Shown here: positions 1 through 9,359 of the stretch, piece by piece
How the letters are laid out: each line of letters begins with the position of its first letter
Numbering within the stretch: position 1 is the stretch's first letter
Assembly (NCBI GenBank): GCA_032353305.1
Contig: JAUCNG010222189.1
Coordinates: forward strand, 5,583 to 32,241
Reading direction: 5' to 3'
From: Cephalothrix spiralis
Lineage: Eukaryota > Nemertea > Palaeonemertea > Archinemertea > Cephalotrichidae
Length of the DNA stretch: 26,659 nucleotides
Position numbers and translations under genes: made by a program
Notes under the pieces: model-generated
What the model was told of the DNA's origin: nothing
What the model saw: the letters and a program-made list of their open reading frames with translations, nothing else
The model's database searches: none

Positions 1-661
1 CTAAACTTCAACAACGAGTTCATCATTTGGTTTACATTTAATACCTGGTAAGTTAGAGTACAATATTAAAACTCTACTCTATCGCTTTTAATAATTATCT
101 TCTTATCTAAAATGATCTAAAATTATTATAAAATTCTTTTCTGCATTCGTCGTAAAATCACCTTAAAAATACCTCAGTAACGATGATAATTCCAACTTTT
201 TATTGTGCACACCCTCTATACAATTCTTCTAATGACGTCTATATTCATGATTTTAATGTTTTAAGAGACAAAATATGAAGTTTTGTAACAATCAATTACA
301 ACCTGAAAGTGTAAATATCTCCGTACTGTAAAACAAGATATGGATAATGTTTTCTGCATCCTTGTGAAGTAAACATGGAACAAATATTCCTGATAAAATT
401 ATTGGACTTTGAGAGTGAAGATCAGTGAAGTTACGCTGATTTGGATTTATATCTATGTTTAAGTTGGGTCACATTTATTTCTACGTATAAGAGAAAATCT
501 GGGCGACGTAGAATAAAACCTGTTTTTTTTAATTTTAAAATTTTAAGGACTCCTCAGTCGCAATTCGCAGTCTCGTTAAGTCTTTCGAAAATTGTTTTCC
601 ATTATTAGGTGCTGTTAAATATTATCAACACGTTCGTTGAGGGTTAGCTGCAATTCTTTTA

Positions 662-712
662 AATATTGTTTGTTAACTTAGGACCAATCGTTAACTTTTA
701 TTTAACATCGAC
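662..712. repeat. Dispersed repeat, copy 1 (GTTAAC-rich)
   Basis: This stretch contains TTGTTAACTT followed by CAATCGTTAACTTTTATTT. It recurs with small changes at about 2258-2305, where the second half (ATCAATCGTTAACTTTTATTTT) is nearly identical. The family is not identified. It is probably a transposon terminus. Confidence 0.45.
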
Positions 713-1885
713 TTTTTTATGGAAACCATTTATCGGTAAAAGGAAATGTTAAAGTCTCGCTATCTTATAGGCAGGAAACAATTGCGAAGCGAGGCGAGAA
801 TTTTTTGAAAATAAAGGCATAATCCATCATAATCATGTCAATTAGACTTGGTCAAAAGTCGCACAATAGTCCGAAGATGGAAATGCTAGTATGTAGATGT
901 TTCTATGGTATCGATGACGCGTTCGCACAAATCTTGATAAGCATATCGATACCACATGACTTTAGTGCGCTCGCCGTTGACAAAAAACATTTTCACCCTT
1001 ATTTTGAATGTAAAAGTACAGTTTGTTTTTATGTTAAATTCAATACTTAGTAGTAGAGTATGAATATAAGATCATTATAATCCACTTAAAAAAATATATT
1101 TAGAATTTTGAAAACTAGTGTAACATTACATGTTTACACCAAGAAATATAGAGAAAGAATGTATATCTACTTTTGCGCCTCTTTAACGATCGTTAAAATC
1201 TATTTCTACCAATTCAAAATCCCTTATCTGTATAGAAACTGTTCCATGCTCAAATGCAAAAATTGGCATCCCGCCGATCCGACACTAAATCCCCTTTTCT
1301 TGGTTCATTGGCTCAAAATCATGGAGAGAAAAAAACGAACAAATTCGGCGCTGATCATCCAAACAAACTTAAATGTGACGTCACTGGGACTGATTTCCCC
1401 AAGTGTATGGGCCGGGAGCTATACTTTTCTTGTTTTGGTAAGCGGGAAACCCATTATTTTTTATCGGGAAGCGGGAAACGTAATTTTTAGTCACGCATCA
1501 CAGGATTTGATCAAATGTTGTTAAATCGGGACGAGGTCGGCAGCTAGAAATCGGATAGTGTATATAACGGAGCCCTTATAATACCCTGTAATCTGATTGC
1601 GTCGAATGCGTCAGGTTTTTGTCATGGGGTGGGTTTTGAACCAAATAACCGGACAAAACAGCTAGGACTTTAGAAAATCGACTGACATAAGTAATGGCTA
1701 AAAAGGCGCAAAAAACGATACTAAGCTTTAGTGATCGTTTTTATGGTAGTAAAATTAGGTTTTACCCAGAACGTGAAAACTATTTTGTTATAAATTATTT
1801 TTCCTATAAATTCAAAACATTTGTCAGTAAGGTGTACGAAAAATACCTCCCGTTAACTAGGGAGGGGAATTCCAAATATGGTCCT

Positions 1886-2137
1886 TTAGGGAAATACCTT
1901 AATCTTTAACTGCCGCTCTTCTGATTTGCCTGGAACCCTTACTGCTTGCTTTACAGATTCATCGGCTTTGAGCTGATAACCAAAATATATCTGATTGAAT
2001 CTCAAAGGTTTCTCAGTTTTCGCTATTCTCTTTGTGATGTTATCCACTAATTTGAAGCCACTTACCGTTAGGATTTGTTTAAGACTGATGGATTTGTATC
2101 GCTTTATTGATTCTAAATCCAATTCAAATTCAGTCAA
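1886..2137 (-). pseudogene. Unrecognised 83-codon open frame, possible transposon-protein fragment
   Basis: A stop-bounded frame begins at a TTG codon, with TAA two codons upstream, and has no ATG start. The translation is mixed charged and hydrophobic with no low complexity, and includes ISLKQILTVSGFKLVDNITK and a KPLRFNQIYFGYQL segment. I do not recognise the family. The composition looks more protein-like than other chance frames in the window, and a lone exon-sized remnant next to foldback repeats would fit a decayed mobile-element gene. No splice signals or neighbouring coding pieces were found, so chance is not excluded. Confidence 0.25.
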
Positions 2138-2189
2138 CAGTTAGGGTGATTCTTTGAAATCATTTATCATACCGGGGGAATTTAGATAT

Positions 2190-2305
2190 CTAAAAGTTAA
2201 CGCCTAATAATATAGAAAACAAATTTTTAAATAGTTTTTTTTACTATTTAAAAAATTATTTGTTAACTACGACGAACTACGATCAATCGTTAACTTTTAT
2301 TTTAA
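2190..2305. repeat. Small inverted-repeat element with AAAAGTTAACG / CGTTAACTTTT ends
   Basis: The ends at about 2192-2202 and 2289-2299 are reverse complements (AAAGTTAACG). An internal AT hairpin (AAATTTTTAAATAG against CTATTTAAAAAATT) spans about 2221-2257. The right end is the second copy of the dispersed repeat seen at 662-712. Confidence 0.45.
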
Positions 2306-2366
2306 CTCGCCCAGGTTACTTAATGTTGATACGTTAAAGCTTACAAAATTACGGCTAGTCGTATCA

Positions 2367-2775
2367 ATTGTGGAGGGAAATGGCAAAAGCGACTTGCCAT
2401 GCAAAAACTAAAGGGTCATTAATGTGTCAAACACGACGTATACTATAGAAAAACTCCACAATATTAATTTGAATTTGAAGACTTTAATTTACCTTTTGGT
2501 AAATTAAAGTCTTCAAATTCAAATTAATATTGTGGAGTTTTTCTATACATCTTTTCACACGGACTATTGTGTTTTCCTATTATATACGACGTATACTGTT
2601 ATGCAGCCCTGGCGTTATAACTCATCATCATCGTTCAATTCCTATTCCGATCAATCTAAAAATATTGGAAATTAAAAGAATAACGCTGGGTTTTAAAAAA
2701 TGACGTTTTAAAGTTCAAGACAACTTACTGACTGTTTAGTGCTTGGCAAGTCGCTTTTGCCTTTTCCCTCCAATT
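2367..2775. mobile_element. Foldback (MITE-like) element with nested hairpin
   Basis: The left arm at 2367-2399 (GGAGGGAAATGGCAAAAGC then GACTTGCCA) is the reverse complement of 2744-2774 with one or two mismatches. The structure encloses the perfect hairpin at 2444-2547. No open frame of transposase size is present, so it would be non-autonomous. The superfamily cannot be assigned, because no convincing target-site duplication was found at the outer ends. Confidence 0.65.
2444..2547. repeat. Perfect 50-bp-arm palindrome with 4-nt loop
   Basis: Positions 2444-2493 and 2498-2547 are exact reverse complements, separated by TTTT. Pairing stops abruptly at both outer ends. The 12-mer ACGACGTATACT occurs at 2433-2444 and again at 2586-2597, so the hairpin plus 38 bp lies between direct repeats, as an insertion would. 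Absence of any mismatch implies recent origin, gene conversion, or an assembly or cloning artefact. Confidence 0.9.
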
Positions 2776-3165
2776 AATTTAAATAAATATCCTGTTTCAA
2801 TTCAAAGACATTTACCGTCGATCTATCGCATTGATGAACTTTAAAATAACGATCAGTAATTATTCAGAGAGTTAATTATTTAATTATAGTTTTCGGTTTA
2901 ATATGATTCGGTTAAGTAGAATTTTGGTTTAGTGGAACTAAGAAAACTAAGATCGTATTTCATGCATGAATTCATACTATCTTCATGGGCTCTTATAAGA
3001 AGGATATTTTTTACCGATTGTGCATTGCTAGCGCACTTAATAATTTAGTGTTCAAGAATAATTAAGATTTTTCATTCAAATGCCACAAGTGTACATAAGT
3101 TATAAGTGTATTACACATGTAACCGTGAACGTTGAAATGAGAAGACATCTTTTGAATCACGGGAA
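2776..3165. other. Intergenic, nothing recognised
   Basis: AT-rich sequence with no coherent open frame, no RNA-gene boxes and no notable repeats. Confidence 0.5.
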
Positions 3166-3430
3166 AATAGCGACGCATAGCAACGCCGAGGCCCTAGAGT
3201 GATCCTAGCGCTAGGAATTGGTGGCTGGACCAAAGAACTCCTTCAGCGCTAATTCCCCGGGAAGTTTGTTCTGTTTTTTGCTCGTTTAGTTCTATTTGCA
3301 AGCGGATTTTTTCTATAAAAATCCCCGCCCCCATGGGCGATCCATGATGATCAATAGCGACTCATAGCGCTCGAAAAAGTGCATCCGCCTGCGATGCCTA
3401 GAGCCGCTTCAGGCGATCCTAGCGCTAGCG
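3166..3430. repeat. Two imperfect direct repeats around GATCCTAGCGCTAG
   Basis: About 3166-3216 and 3352-3430 share the same order of words: AATAGCGAC, CATAGC, CCTAGAG and GATCCTAGCGCTAG. The second copy is about 28 bp longer. The stretch is clearly more GC-rich than its surroundings, so it is a candidate repeat-derived island of unknown type. Confidence 0.5.
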
Positions 3431-3583
3431 TTACGCAGCACTATTTAACTTGTGACTTATAGCTTATGTACATACCTATATTATATTACTGCATGCAAAA
3501 AATCATTCTTATCAAAATCATCTTACGATCTTTTACCAATTATTATCATATATGTATGTAATCATTGTCATGTTTTTTTACAG

Positions 3584-3605
3584 TGATCCGGGCAACTCCG
3601 GATCA
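3584..3605. repeat. Short GC hairpin after a splice-acceptor-like tract
   Basis: TGATCCGG (3584-3591) pairs with CCGGATCA (3598-3605) across a 6-nt loop. It directly follows TTTTTTTACAG, which resembles a 3' splice acceptor on the + strand. Whether it belongs to a non-coding 5' exon of the GPCR at 4535 cannot be decided from the sequence. Confidence 0.3.
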
Positions 3606-3907
3606 GCTTTTTCAATTAGTAACTTTTCGCACTGTCATCATTTTGTAGGGAATTGTATACGAAGAAACAAGAAATTCTGGGTTTCTACATATCATCATTG
3701 GATGACAATTCCGGATCTAATGAACTTGTACATTTATATTTCAAATCGATCTTACTAGTTCCAGCGTTAAATTAATTCCAAGTGTAATAACCGAAGTCTT
3801 TTTTGAAGCACGTATGACAATCGATGTCAAAAAGTCTAATCGGCTAGCTGTGTGCACGAAATCGTTACCTCACCAAAAATTGGTTAATACCAGCACTGAT
3901 AAAAATC

Positions 3908-4138
3908 AAATTAGTGGATTTTGATATCTGCGCATACATGCGCTAGGTTCTGATCTGATTTCACAATGCGCATGCAAAGTAACACCGTATTCTTGTATGT
4001 TAGGGTCATGTCTGTATAGCCTAGACCCAGTCGTTACTGCGTTATCGGTGGTCCTAATATCATAAATTTGGTCTCGATTTGCGCATGCGCAGAGCGAAAT
4101 ATGAACAGCGCATGCGCGATTTCAAAATCCACTGAATG
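3908..4138. mobile_element. Inverted-repeat element carrying GCGCATGCGC motifs
   Basis: The left arm at 3913-3943 (AGTGGATTTTGATATC, then GCGCATACATGCGC) pairs with 4108-4133 (GCGCATGCGCGATTTC, then AAAATCCACT). A second inner pair is 3967-3979 with 4079-4091. No coding capacity. The palindromic GCGCATGCGC words at 4081-4090 and 4108-4117 match the known NRF-1 type binding palindrome, but they sit in the arms of a repeat. Confidence 0.55.
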
Positions 4139-4349
4139 TTTTTTCTTCAATTTTCACTCTGCAGGTCTTAACCCTTTAAGTGAGGTAATGATTCCCACTG
4201 GCAGAATTCGCGGGGATTTCGTGTCCGCAGCTAGCCGCGTCAGCCTTCTGAAAAGACATAGATTGTCATACATGGAAGTCTAGGCCTATATGTACATAAT
4301 ATATTTTAGTTCAGAATCAATAACGAGTAAAAGCACGAGGTTAATTTAT

Positions 4350-4450
4350 ATATTAATCTAATTGTGCCTAGCCCATTAAGGCGTTGCATATCGAACTAAG
4401 TTCACGACAACTAATGTCTATGTGATTTAGATCGGTCAACGTAACAAAAG
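4350..4450. mobile_element. One-armed copy of the foldback family found after the second GPCR
   Basis: Blocks such as GGCGTTGCATATCGAACTAA, ACGACAACTA, and GATCGGTCAACG followed by AACAAAAGA match the right arm at about 11330-11426 with scattered substitutions. The opposite arm is not recognisable here, so the copy is truncated or decayed. It ends about 50 bp before the splice acceptor of the first GPCR gene, inside its probable 5' UTR intron. Confidence 0.65.
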
Positions 4451-4487
4451 ATTCGCGATATCTCATGTGTAGTTTTAATTTAACGTT

Positions 4488-4507
4488 TTTTTCTTCTTCT
4501 GTTGCAG
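4488..4507 (+). other. 3' splice acceptor of 5' UTR intron, GPCR 1
   Basis: A pyrimidine tract (TTTTTTTCTTCTTCTGTTGCAG) ends at 4507, 27 bp before the ATG at 4535. An acceptor with such a tract directly ahead of a start codon suggests that the single coding exon is preceded by a spliced non-coding exon. The matching donor was not identified. The paralogue at 9945 has the same arrangement. Confidence 0.6.
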
Positions 4508-4534
4508 ACTGGTATAACGCATTATTAATTTGAA

Positions 4535-5692
4535 ATGGTAAATGATACAGAATGTGGGCCACCAAGGTCATATGGGCATATTTTAAAAAACGGGTCTGAA
4601 GAGAGTTTCGAATTTGATGATACCTGGACTTTAATTGGAGAAGTTTACGTATGCGGACCCTTATGTATCATTGGAATAATTGCTAACTTTTTGGCCATAA
4701 TTGTGATTTTTCATGACAAATCGAGAGTTTCAACATCAACACTTCTTCAGCTTTTAGCTGTTGCTGATAACTTTTTTCTTTTCACAGTTTTACTTGGTAA
4801 AAGTCTTCCAACATTTGAGAGGTCATATATTAGTAAGGATGAAATGTTGCCAACTGATTTTGGAATTTTTTTTTTAAAGGGACAGAACCTAAATAATTGG
4901 TGTTATCATATGGCAAAAGTGTATGCATGTCAGATGGTTGTACTGGTAACTATTGATAGGAGCTTTGCTATCCTAAGTCCAATAAGAGCCTCAACAACTT
5001 GTGGTCCTAGACTAGCATCCATGGCATCATTGATACTTTTCATGTATGTCATCATTTTTGAAATGCCGCGCTATTTTGAGTGGATACTCTACGAAGATAC
5101 CTTATTGGGTTGCAATAAGACAATATTGTTAATAAAACCATATCCCCACCTACGTACAGCAGCTTACAGGCATGGATATCTTGCAGCGGGGGTCTTTTTG
5201 AATACAGTTATCCCAATGATTATTGTATTGAGCCTCAACATTTTTCTTGGATATAAACTTTATAGAGCATCACAGTCAAGGGCCGTTATGAGCGGTAACA
5301 GGAGAGCAAATGGATTAAATTTTGGAATTACTGTTCAGTTATCAGCAGTGGCAACATTTTTTGTAATCTGTCAAACACCTATTACCATAATCAGTGTAAT
5401 GCTATACATTGTTAAAGATGTAATTAAGCAGCCAATGACACCTGAGGATCATTTGAAATTCAACAAACTTCTAGTTGTTGCCGAAGTATTTTCAGTTGTA
5501 AATTCTGTTGCCAATTTTTTTATCTATTGCCTTGTTGGCAACAAGTTTAGACAGAATTTGAAATTAGTTTTTTGCCGAACAAGTATTAGGCAAGATGCCT
5601 ATCGTCGATCATCAAGGTTAACTAGCATTATAAGCATGACAACAAAATCCCGTGATTCTGTGGTGACTCTCGTTAACCAAACAGGAGTTTAA
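4535..5692 (+). CDS. Rhodopsin-class GPCR, FMRFamide-receptor-like (paralogue 1)
   Basis: Predicted 385-aa seven-transmembrane receptor at the plasma membrane, probably coupling a neuropeptide signal to G proteins. Approximate helices: TM1 34-60 (N51), TM2 70-90 with LAVAD (D78), TM3 125-147, TM4 160-180, TM5 213-238 (P227), TM6 265-292, TM7 311-333, then helix 8 with NKFRQNLKLVF. The DRY motif reads DRS (141-143), the TM6 CWxP reads CQTP (279-282), and NPxxY reads NSVANFFIY (323-331). The NSxxNFxIY form is typical of the FMRFamide-receptor-like group. N-glycosylation sites are predicted at N3 and N19, both extracellular, and C193 lies in extracellular loop 2. The coding region is intronless, the ATG has A at -3, and the start sits 27 bp after a splice acceptor. 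The family call rests on motifs. The ligand is unknown, and other peptide receptors (for example TRH-R-like) are possible. Confidence 0.9.
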   Translation: MVNDTECGPPRSYGHILKNGSEESFEFDDTWTLIGEVYVCGPLCIIGIIANFLAIIVIFHDKSRVSTSTLLQLLAVADNFFLFTVLLGKSLPTFERSYISKDEMLPTDFGIFFLKGQNLNNWCYHMAKVYACQMVVLVTIDRSFAILSPIRASTTCGPRLASMASLILFMYVIIFEMPRYFEWILYEDTLLGCNKTILLIKPYPHLRTAAYRHGYLAAGVFLNTVIPMIIVLSLNIFLGYKLYRASQSRAVMSGNRRANGLNFGITVQLSAVATFFVICQTPITIISVMLYIVKDVIKQPMTPEDHLKFNKLLVVAEVFSVVNSVANFFIYCLVGNKFRQNLKLVFCRTSIRQDAYRRSSRLTSIISMTTKSRDSVVTLVNQTGV

Positions 5693-5720
5693 ATTCTTAA
5701 AAAGGAGAGAGAGAGAAATA

Positions 5721-6404
5721 CAGTTTTTTTATTCAAAATCGAATATTTTCATTAATATCAACATTTTATTTTTTCTCTCCTAAAATTTTGATGAATGTGG
5801 ATGTAATATGGATAAGGAATATTTTGTTATAATATTTCTGTTTCTATGTACACGGTGTCCCTAAACGTGTATATTAAGTTTCATTTTGGGGTACAGCAAT
5901 AATTGTTTGGGAAATGATAGCAGACAACATACTCTTTCCAGATATGGCTTTAAAAAATAGCTTAACTGGCTACTTTTTGAGGTTCGAGTTTTAGGGTTGC
6001 CCATGCGCAAAACTAAATCGTTGTACCTCAATTTGTTAATTATGGACATGTTTCTATCTGACGTAATACAATGAACTAAAATTAGCCGTTTTTGAGATAT
6101 AAGCAATTTTAATATCTCTAAAACAGCTAGTTTTAGGTTATTGTATTACGGACAGATAGAAACATGCCCCTAATTAACAAATTGAGGTACAAAGATTTTA
6201 TTTTTTGCGCATGCGCAACCCTAAAACTCGACCGCGCATATTTTAAAAGTAGCCAGTTAAGCTATTTTCCATATCAGGAAAGAGTATGTTATGAGCTATC
6301 ATTTCCAAACAAATTATTGCTGTACCCCAAAATGAAACTTAATACATGTTTAGGGACAACGTGTCTACTCTTGATATTAATGAAAATATTTGAATAAAAA
6401 AACG
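5721..6404. mobile_element. Long inverted repeat in the 3' flank/3' UTR of GPCR 1
   Basis: Positions 5851-6100 pair with 6112-6368 around an 11-nt loop (6101-6111). The outer block 5721-5759 pairs with 6372-6404. The left arm has an extra unpaired stretch of about 91 bp at 5760-5850. Divergence between arms is modest, with a few substitutions and short indels. Frames in both arms are mirror images and not genes. The right arm contains TGCGCATGCGCA at 6206-6217. The element begins only 28 bp after the receptor stop codon, so it probably lies in the transcript. MITE-like; superfamily unknown. Confidence 0.8.
6393..6398 (+). terminator. Candidate polyadenylation signal, GPCR 1
   Basis: This is the first AATAAA downstream of the stop at 5692, about 700 nt away, and it lies in the distal end of the inverted repeat. 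A noncanonical signal nearer the stop is possible. Confidence 0.3.
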
Positions 6405-6439
6405 GTTTTTTGTTCTCTTCTTTTTTCTTCATTAAAGAT

Positions 6440-7200
6440 AACAAAAATATAAAATATATTTATAAACCATTGTTTTTTCTAAGTATTTTTCTTTCGCATC
6501 GTTGAGAATATGTTTAGTTTCTAGGCAGGAAACCATTCAACGATTGATTGGCGTAGTTTCATCCCAATTATAGGAATTCAAAATTATATTAATCTGCTAT
6601 TTCTTGGCAGTTTAAAACTGACATCTAATTATTAAATTTCCGGGAGGCTTTGATCCATTTGCACATTCGATCCACATGAATTATGAACGCAATAATTATT
6701 ATATAACCATATTTCAATTGAATTTAATCTAAAGTTTTCGAGCTTACTTCGCTGCTCATTACTCTTTCATTAGAGATCTCTGATGTGGAGCGAATAAAGA
6801 TCGAAAGCGTTTAGATTAGATTGGTCAAAATATGGATTTTATAATTAAATTGTTGCGTTCATCTTTTTTGTTGTGCCGACCTGTTTACAATTTTGTCCTC
6901 ATTGTAGATACAGTGTATCCCAAACAATTGAAAAAATTCCATTCTCTCGATTTATAATGTTGTAGTATCCCAACCCCAAAAAATATCTCAAAACAATTGA
7001 AAAAATTTCACTCTGTGATTTAGGCTGGGGAAAATGAAAACTGCGGTTTTTCAGGATACTCATCGTAGCTCCATCGTAGCTCGTAGGTTTAAACCGATCT
7101 GCGCGCAATCTTTTTTATTCGAAAGAGAAAACCGGACGTAGCCTTTCGGCAAATTATCAAAATATTGATAATAAACATCCAATATGACGTAATCTAACTT
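6440..7200. other. Intergenic with a short direct duplication
   Basis: No gene seen. Around 6915-6953 and 6965-7021 the words GTATCCCAA and AAACAATTGAAAAAATT, followed by a CNCTCTNNGATTTA-like string, occur twice about 70 bp apart. This looks like a local tandem duplication. The rest is AT-rich without recognisable structure. Confidence 0.45.
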
Positions 7201-7248
7201 CGGGCCTCAGTTGTTTGCAGTACAATCGTCAAAACACATGCAGCACTT

Positions 7249-7374
7249 GATTGGTTCATCTAGTCACATGATTGCGGAAAGTGACGTCACGCCAAAAATA
7301 AATTTATGTCTATTCGGGTTATCTTGCGGAGATCGAAGAAACCGGACACGTGTTGTGAATTAAGTGGGCGGAGC
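7249..7374 (+). promoter_or_regulatory. Possible promoter/enhancer: CCAAT, CRE, E-box and GC box cluster
   Basis: Four well-known vertebrate/invertebrate promoter words lie within 126 bp: GATTGG (inverted CCAAT) at 7249-7254, full palindromic CRE TGACGTCA at 7282-7289, CACGTG at 7347-7352, and GGGCGG at 7366-7371. The local sequence is less AT-rich than its surroundings. Downstream on the + strand is the second GPCR, whose 5' UTR intron would have to span about 2 kb; a good donor (GGTAAGTA) occurs at 8803-8810. Inference from motifs only. Confidence 0.3.
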
Positions 7375-7399
7375 ATTCCTCAGTGACTGAATGATCATT

Positions 7400-9020
7400 A
7401 AACGAGACGTGTATACCGTCTTCATACACCAGAAATGGTGTAAGACTACTAATAATTATAGCTTAGTTTTCAGACTGATTTATCGCAAACCGGGCCAGGT
7501 ATGAAATATGATATAGGAACCTGGGAGCTAGGATGACCGTTTCCCTCTGTATTAGATACACTATAAGAGATCGTATAAGATTACACTATAAGACAACATC
7601 CCTTTTTAGATATTCTGAGAATGAATCAGCTTAAATTGCAACCTATATATCTTAATTGTTATCTTTATAGGGGATTGACAAGTCAAATCCAAGTTGATCA
7701 CAGAAAATAGATTGGCCCATCTGGAATAGAATGACCGTAAATCTCAATATATCCAAGGTCTGCGATAATATCTGGCTATAAGTTCCTATAAGACGGTTCG
7801 ATTTTAAAAAGAAGAATATTTGCCATTACAATACACATAGGTGTCAAAGGCTTATCCTTTTTAGCTTCCGTTTTTATAGATTGAGGGAGAACTAAATTTC
7901 GCATTAAGACCTATAAACTGCTTTTTGTGAAAACGAAACGAAAAAAGCCCATCGCCGAGGTATTTCAACGAGGTATTTCAACAACAGCGCTTTTATGACT
8001 GTATGAATAGGCACTTAAGAATTTATAAATTCTATAGATATATCGAATATGGCTATTTATAACTACGATTAGGATTTGAGCGTTTGTCGGTTATATTATA
8101 GGAGACTTTTGACATTCCCATTATTCTCATTGGTGAATAAATAAATAAATTAGTTGAGTTATTACCAGTTGAATGATTTCCTGAATTTTCCGAAACGTTA
8201 TCGAAACCATGGCATTTCATTGAATTTTCATAAAGAAATCCATTCTTTATATTTCTTTCTCCTATAATGATTAATTACGTTCGTTGAATAATAATTCTGA
8301 GTTCTCACAATTATCAATGTAAACTGTACTAAATTTCATAATTGATTTTTCTTAAGAATATTACTTTTAATTATACAACTCAATAAATGACTTGTTTTTA
8401 AAAAGATAAATTGCAAAGTCAGGAATTTGGCACTTTAGTATTTGGGTAATGCCCTATCTATATCAAAAACACTTCATATCACTATTTATGCTATGTTATT
8501 ACTGAAATTAGATACACTTTACCCAAATGGTGACCCTCTTAACGGCGATTAAAATTTTGATAGTTTTCTGATTGGTCTGCTTTCTAGTTTTTAGAAGATT
8601 TTTAGAGACTTACTGATTTGAATTTATAGTTAACATTATCTCAAATCACTTTTCTGTGAAAAAAGGGTAGAGTATAAAAATTACATATTATATGTGAGTT
8701 TCTTAATTACAAGGCTACCTTGCCCAAAAAACCACATATCTATGCATATCTAAAGGAGTAAAGGATAATCATGAGTTGGATTATCACGCATGGGCCAGTA
8801 TTGGTAAGTATCATACATGTCGGATTGTCGGTGTATCTATCAATCCAATAAATATAAAGACGTAATCTAGGCGGTTCCCTTATTGGGAAAAACTGTACAT
8901 GATAAGACTATGAGTGAACCTAGTGACATATAAAAAATCCTAGTTTCGAAGGGGTATAAAACTTTTTTACTGATAATTTCCTTAAATGTTTTCGGTTACT
9001 TTTAATATATCGATATATAC
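7400..9020. other. Intergenic/5' region of GPCR 2, no gene supported
   Basis: AT-rich sequence without coding frames. Short repeated words (ACACTATAAGA, CGTATAAGA, ACACTATAAGACA) occur at 7557-7600. A donor-like TATTGGTAAGTAT lies at about 8800-8811 and could end a non-coding first exon of the receptor at 9945. Nothing else stands out. Confidence 0.4.
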
Positions 9021-9024
9021 CCAG

Positions 9025-9352
9025 GTTTATGGAACTTTTGGCGTACATCTTCATACCCCAGTTTTCGAAATTCTAGGTTAAGGTTTATATTTTCGAAAGA
9101 GTCGGGCTTCCGGGGCCAATACAATTTTTCGAGAGAAAAAAATCTATATTTGCCCTGGAACCTAAAATTGGTCAACCTCAACCTCAAATGGTATATTATT
9201 ACTGTATTGGACCATGTCGGGTTCGACCCTTTTTGGGAACAATATAAGGGTTGATGTGGTTTAGGCCCGCACATCCGAGAATTTCGCGAGGGGCCAAAAA
9301 CTCTCGCAAAAACTGAGGTCTAAAGGTTGTACGCCAAAAGTTCCATAACCGA
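9025..9352. mobile_element. Inverted-repeat element with 21-bp perfect inner arms
   Basis: Positions 9027-9047 and 9328-9348 are exact reverse complements, centred on GGAACTTTTGGCGTAC. Weaker pairing continues inward, where CAGTTTTCGAAATTC matches the complement of the CGAGAATTTCGCGAG and CAAAAACTGAGG region. There is no TA or other clear target duplication and no transposase. Frames read through it are products of the repeat. Confidence 0.6.
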
Positions 9353-9359
9353 ATTTGGT

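Larger units (their letters stand above)
1..2185. other. Intergenic, AT-rich, no gene supported
   Basis: No open frame here resembles a known protein or has exon-like boundaries. Small things seen are a 16-bp perfect palindrome at 1182-1197, a CRE-like TGACGTCA at 1376-1383, and two short direct repeats containing GCGGGAAAC near 1442 and 1472. An 83-codon stop-bounded frame at 1886-2137 (-) is listed separately. One copy of a dispersed repeat lies at 662-712. Confidence 0.6.

Noticed and set aside
5861-6397. Two similar open frames on opposite strands, as if a duplicated small gene
   Set aside because: They are the two arms of one inverted repeat read in mirror image.
9211-9228. B-box-like GGTTCGACCC followed by TTTTT, suggesting a tRNA gene
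   Set aside because: No acceptor stem, T stem or A box at the right distance, and the word lies within an inverted-repeat element.
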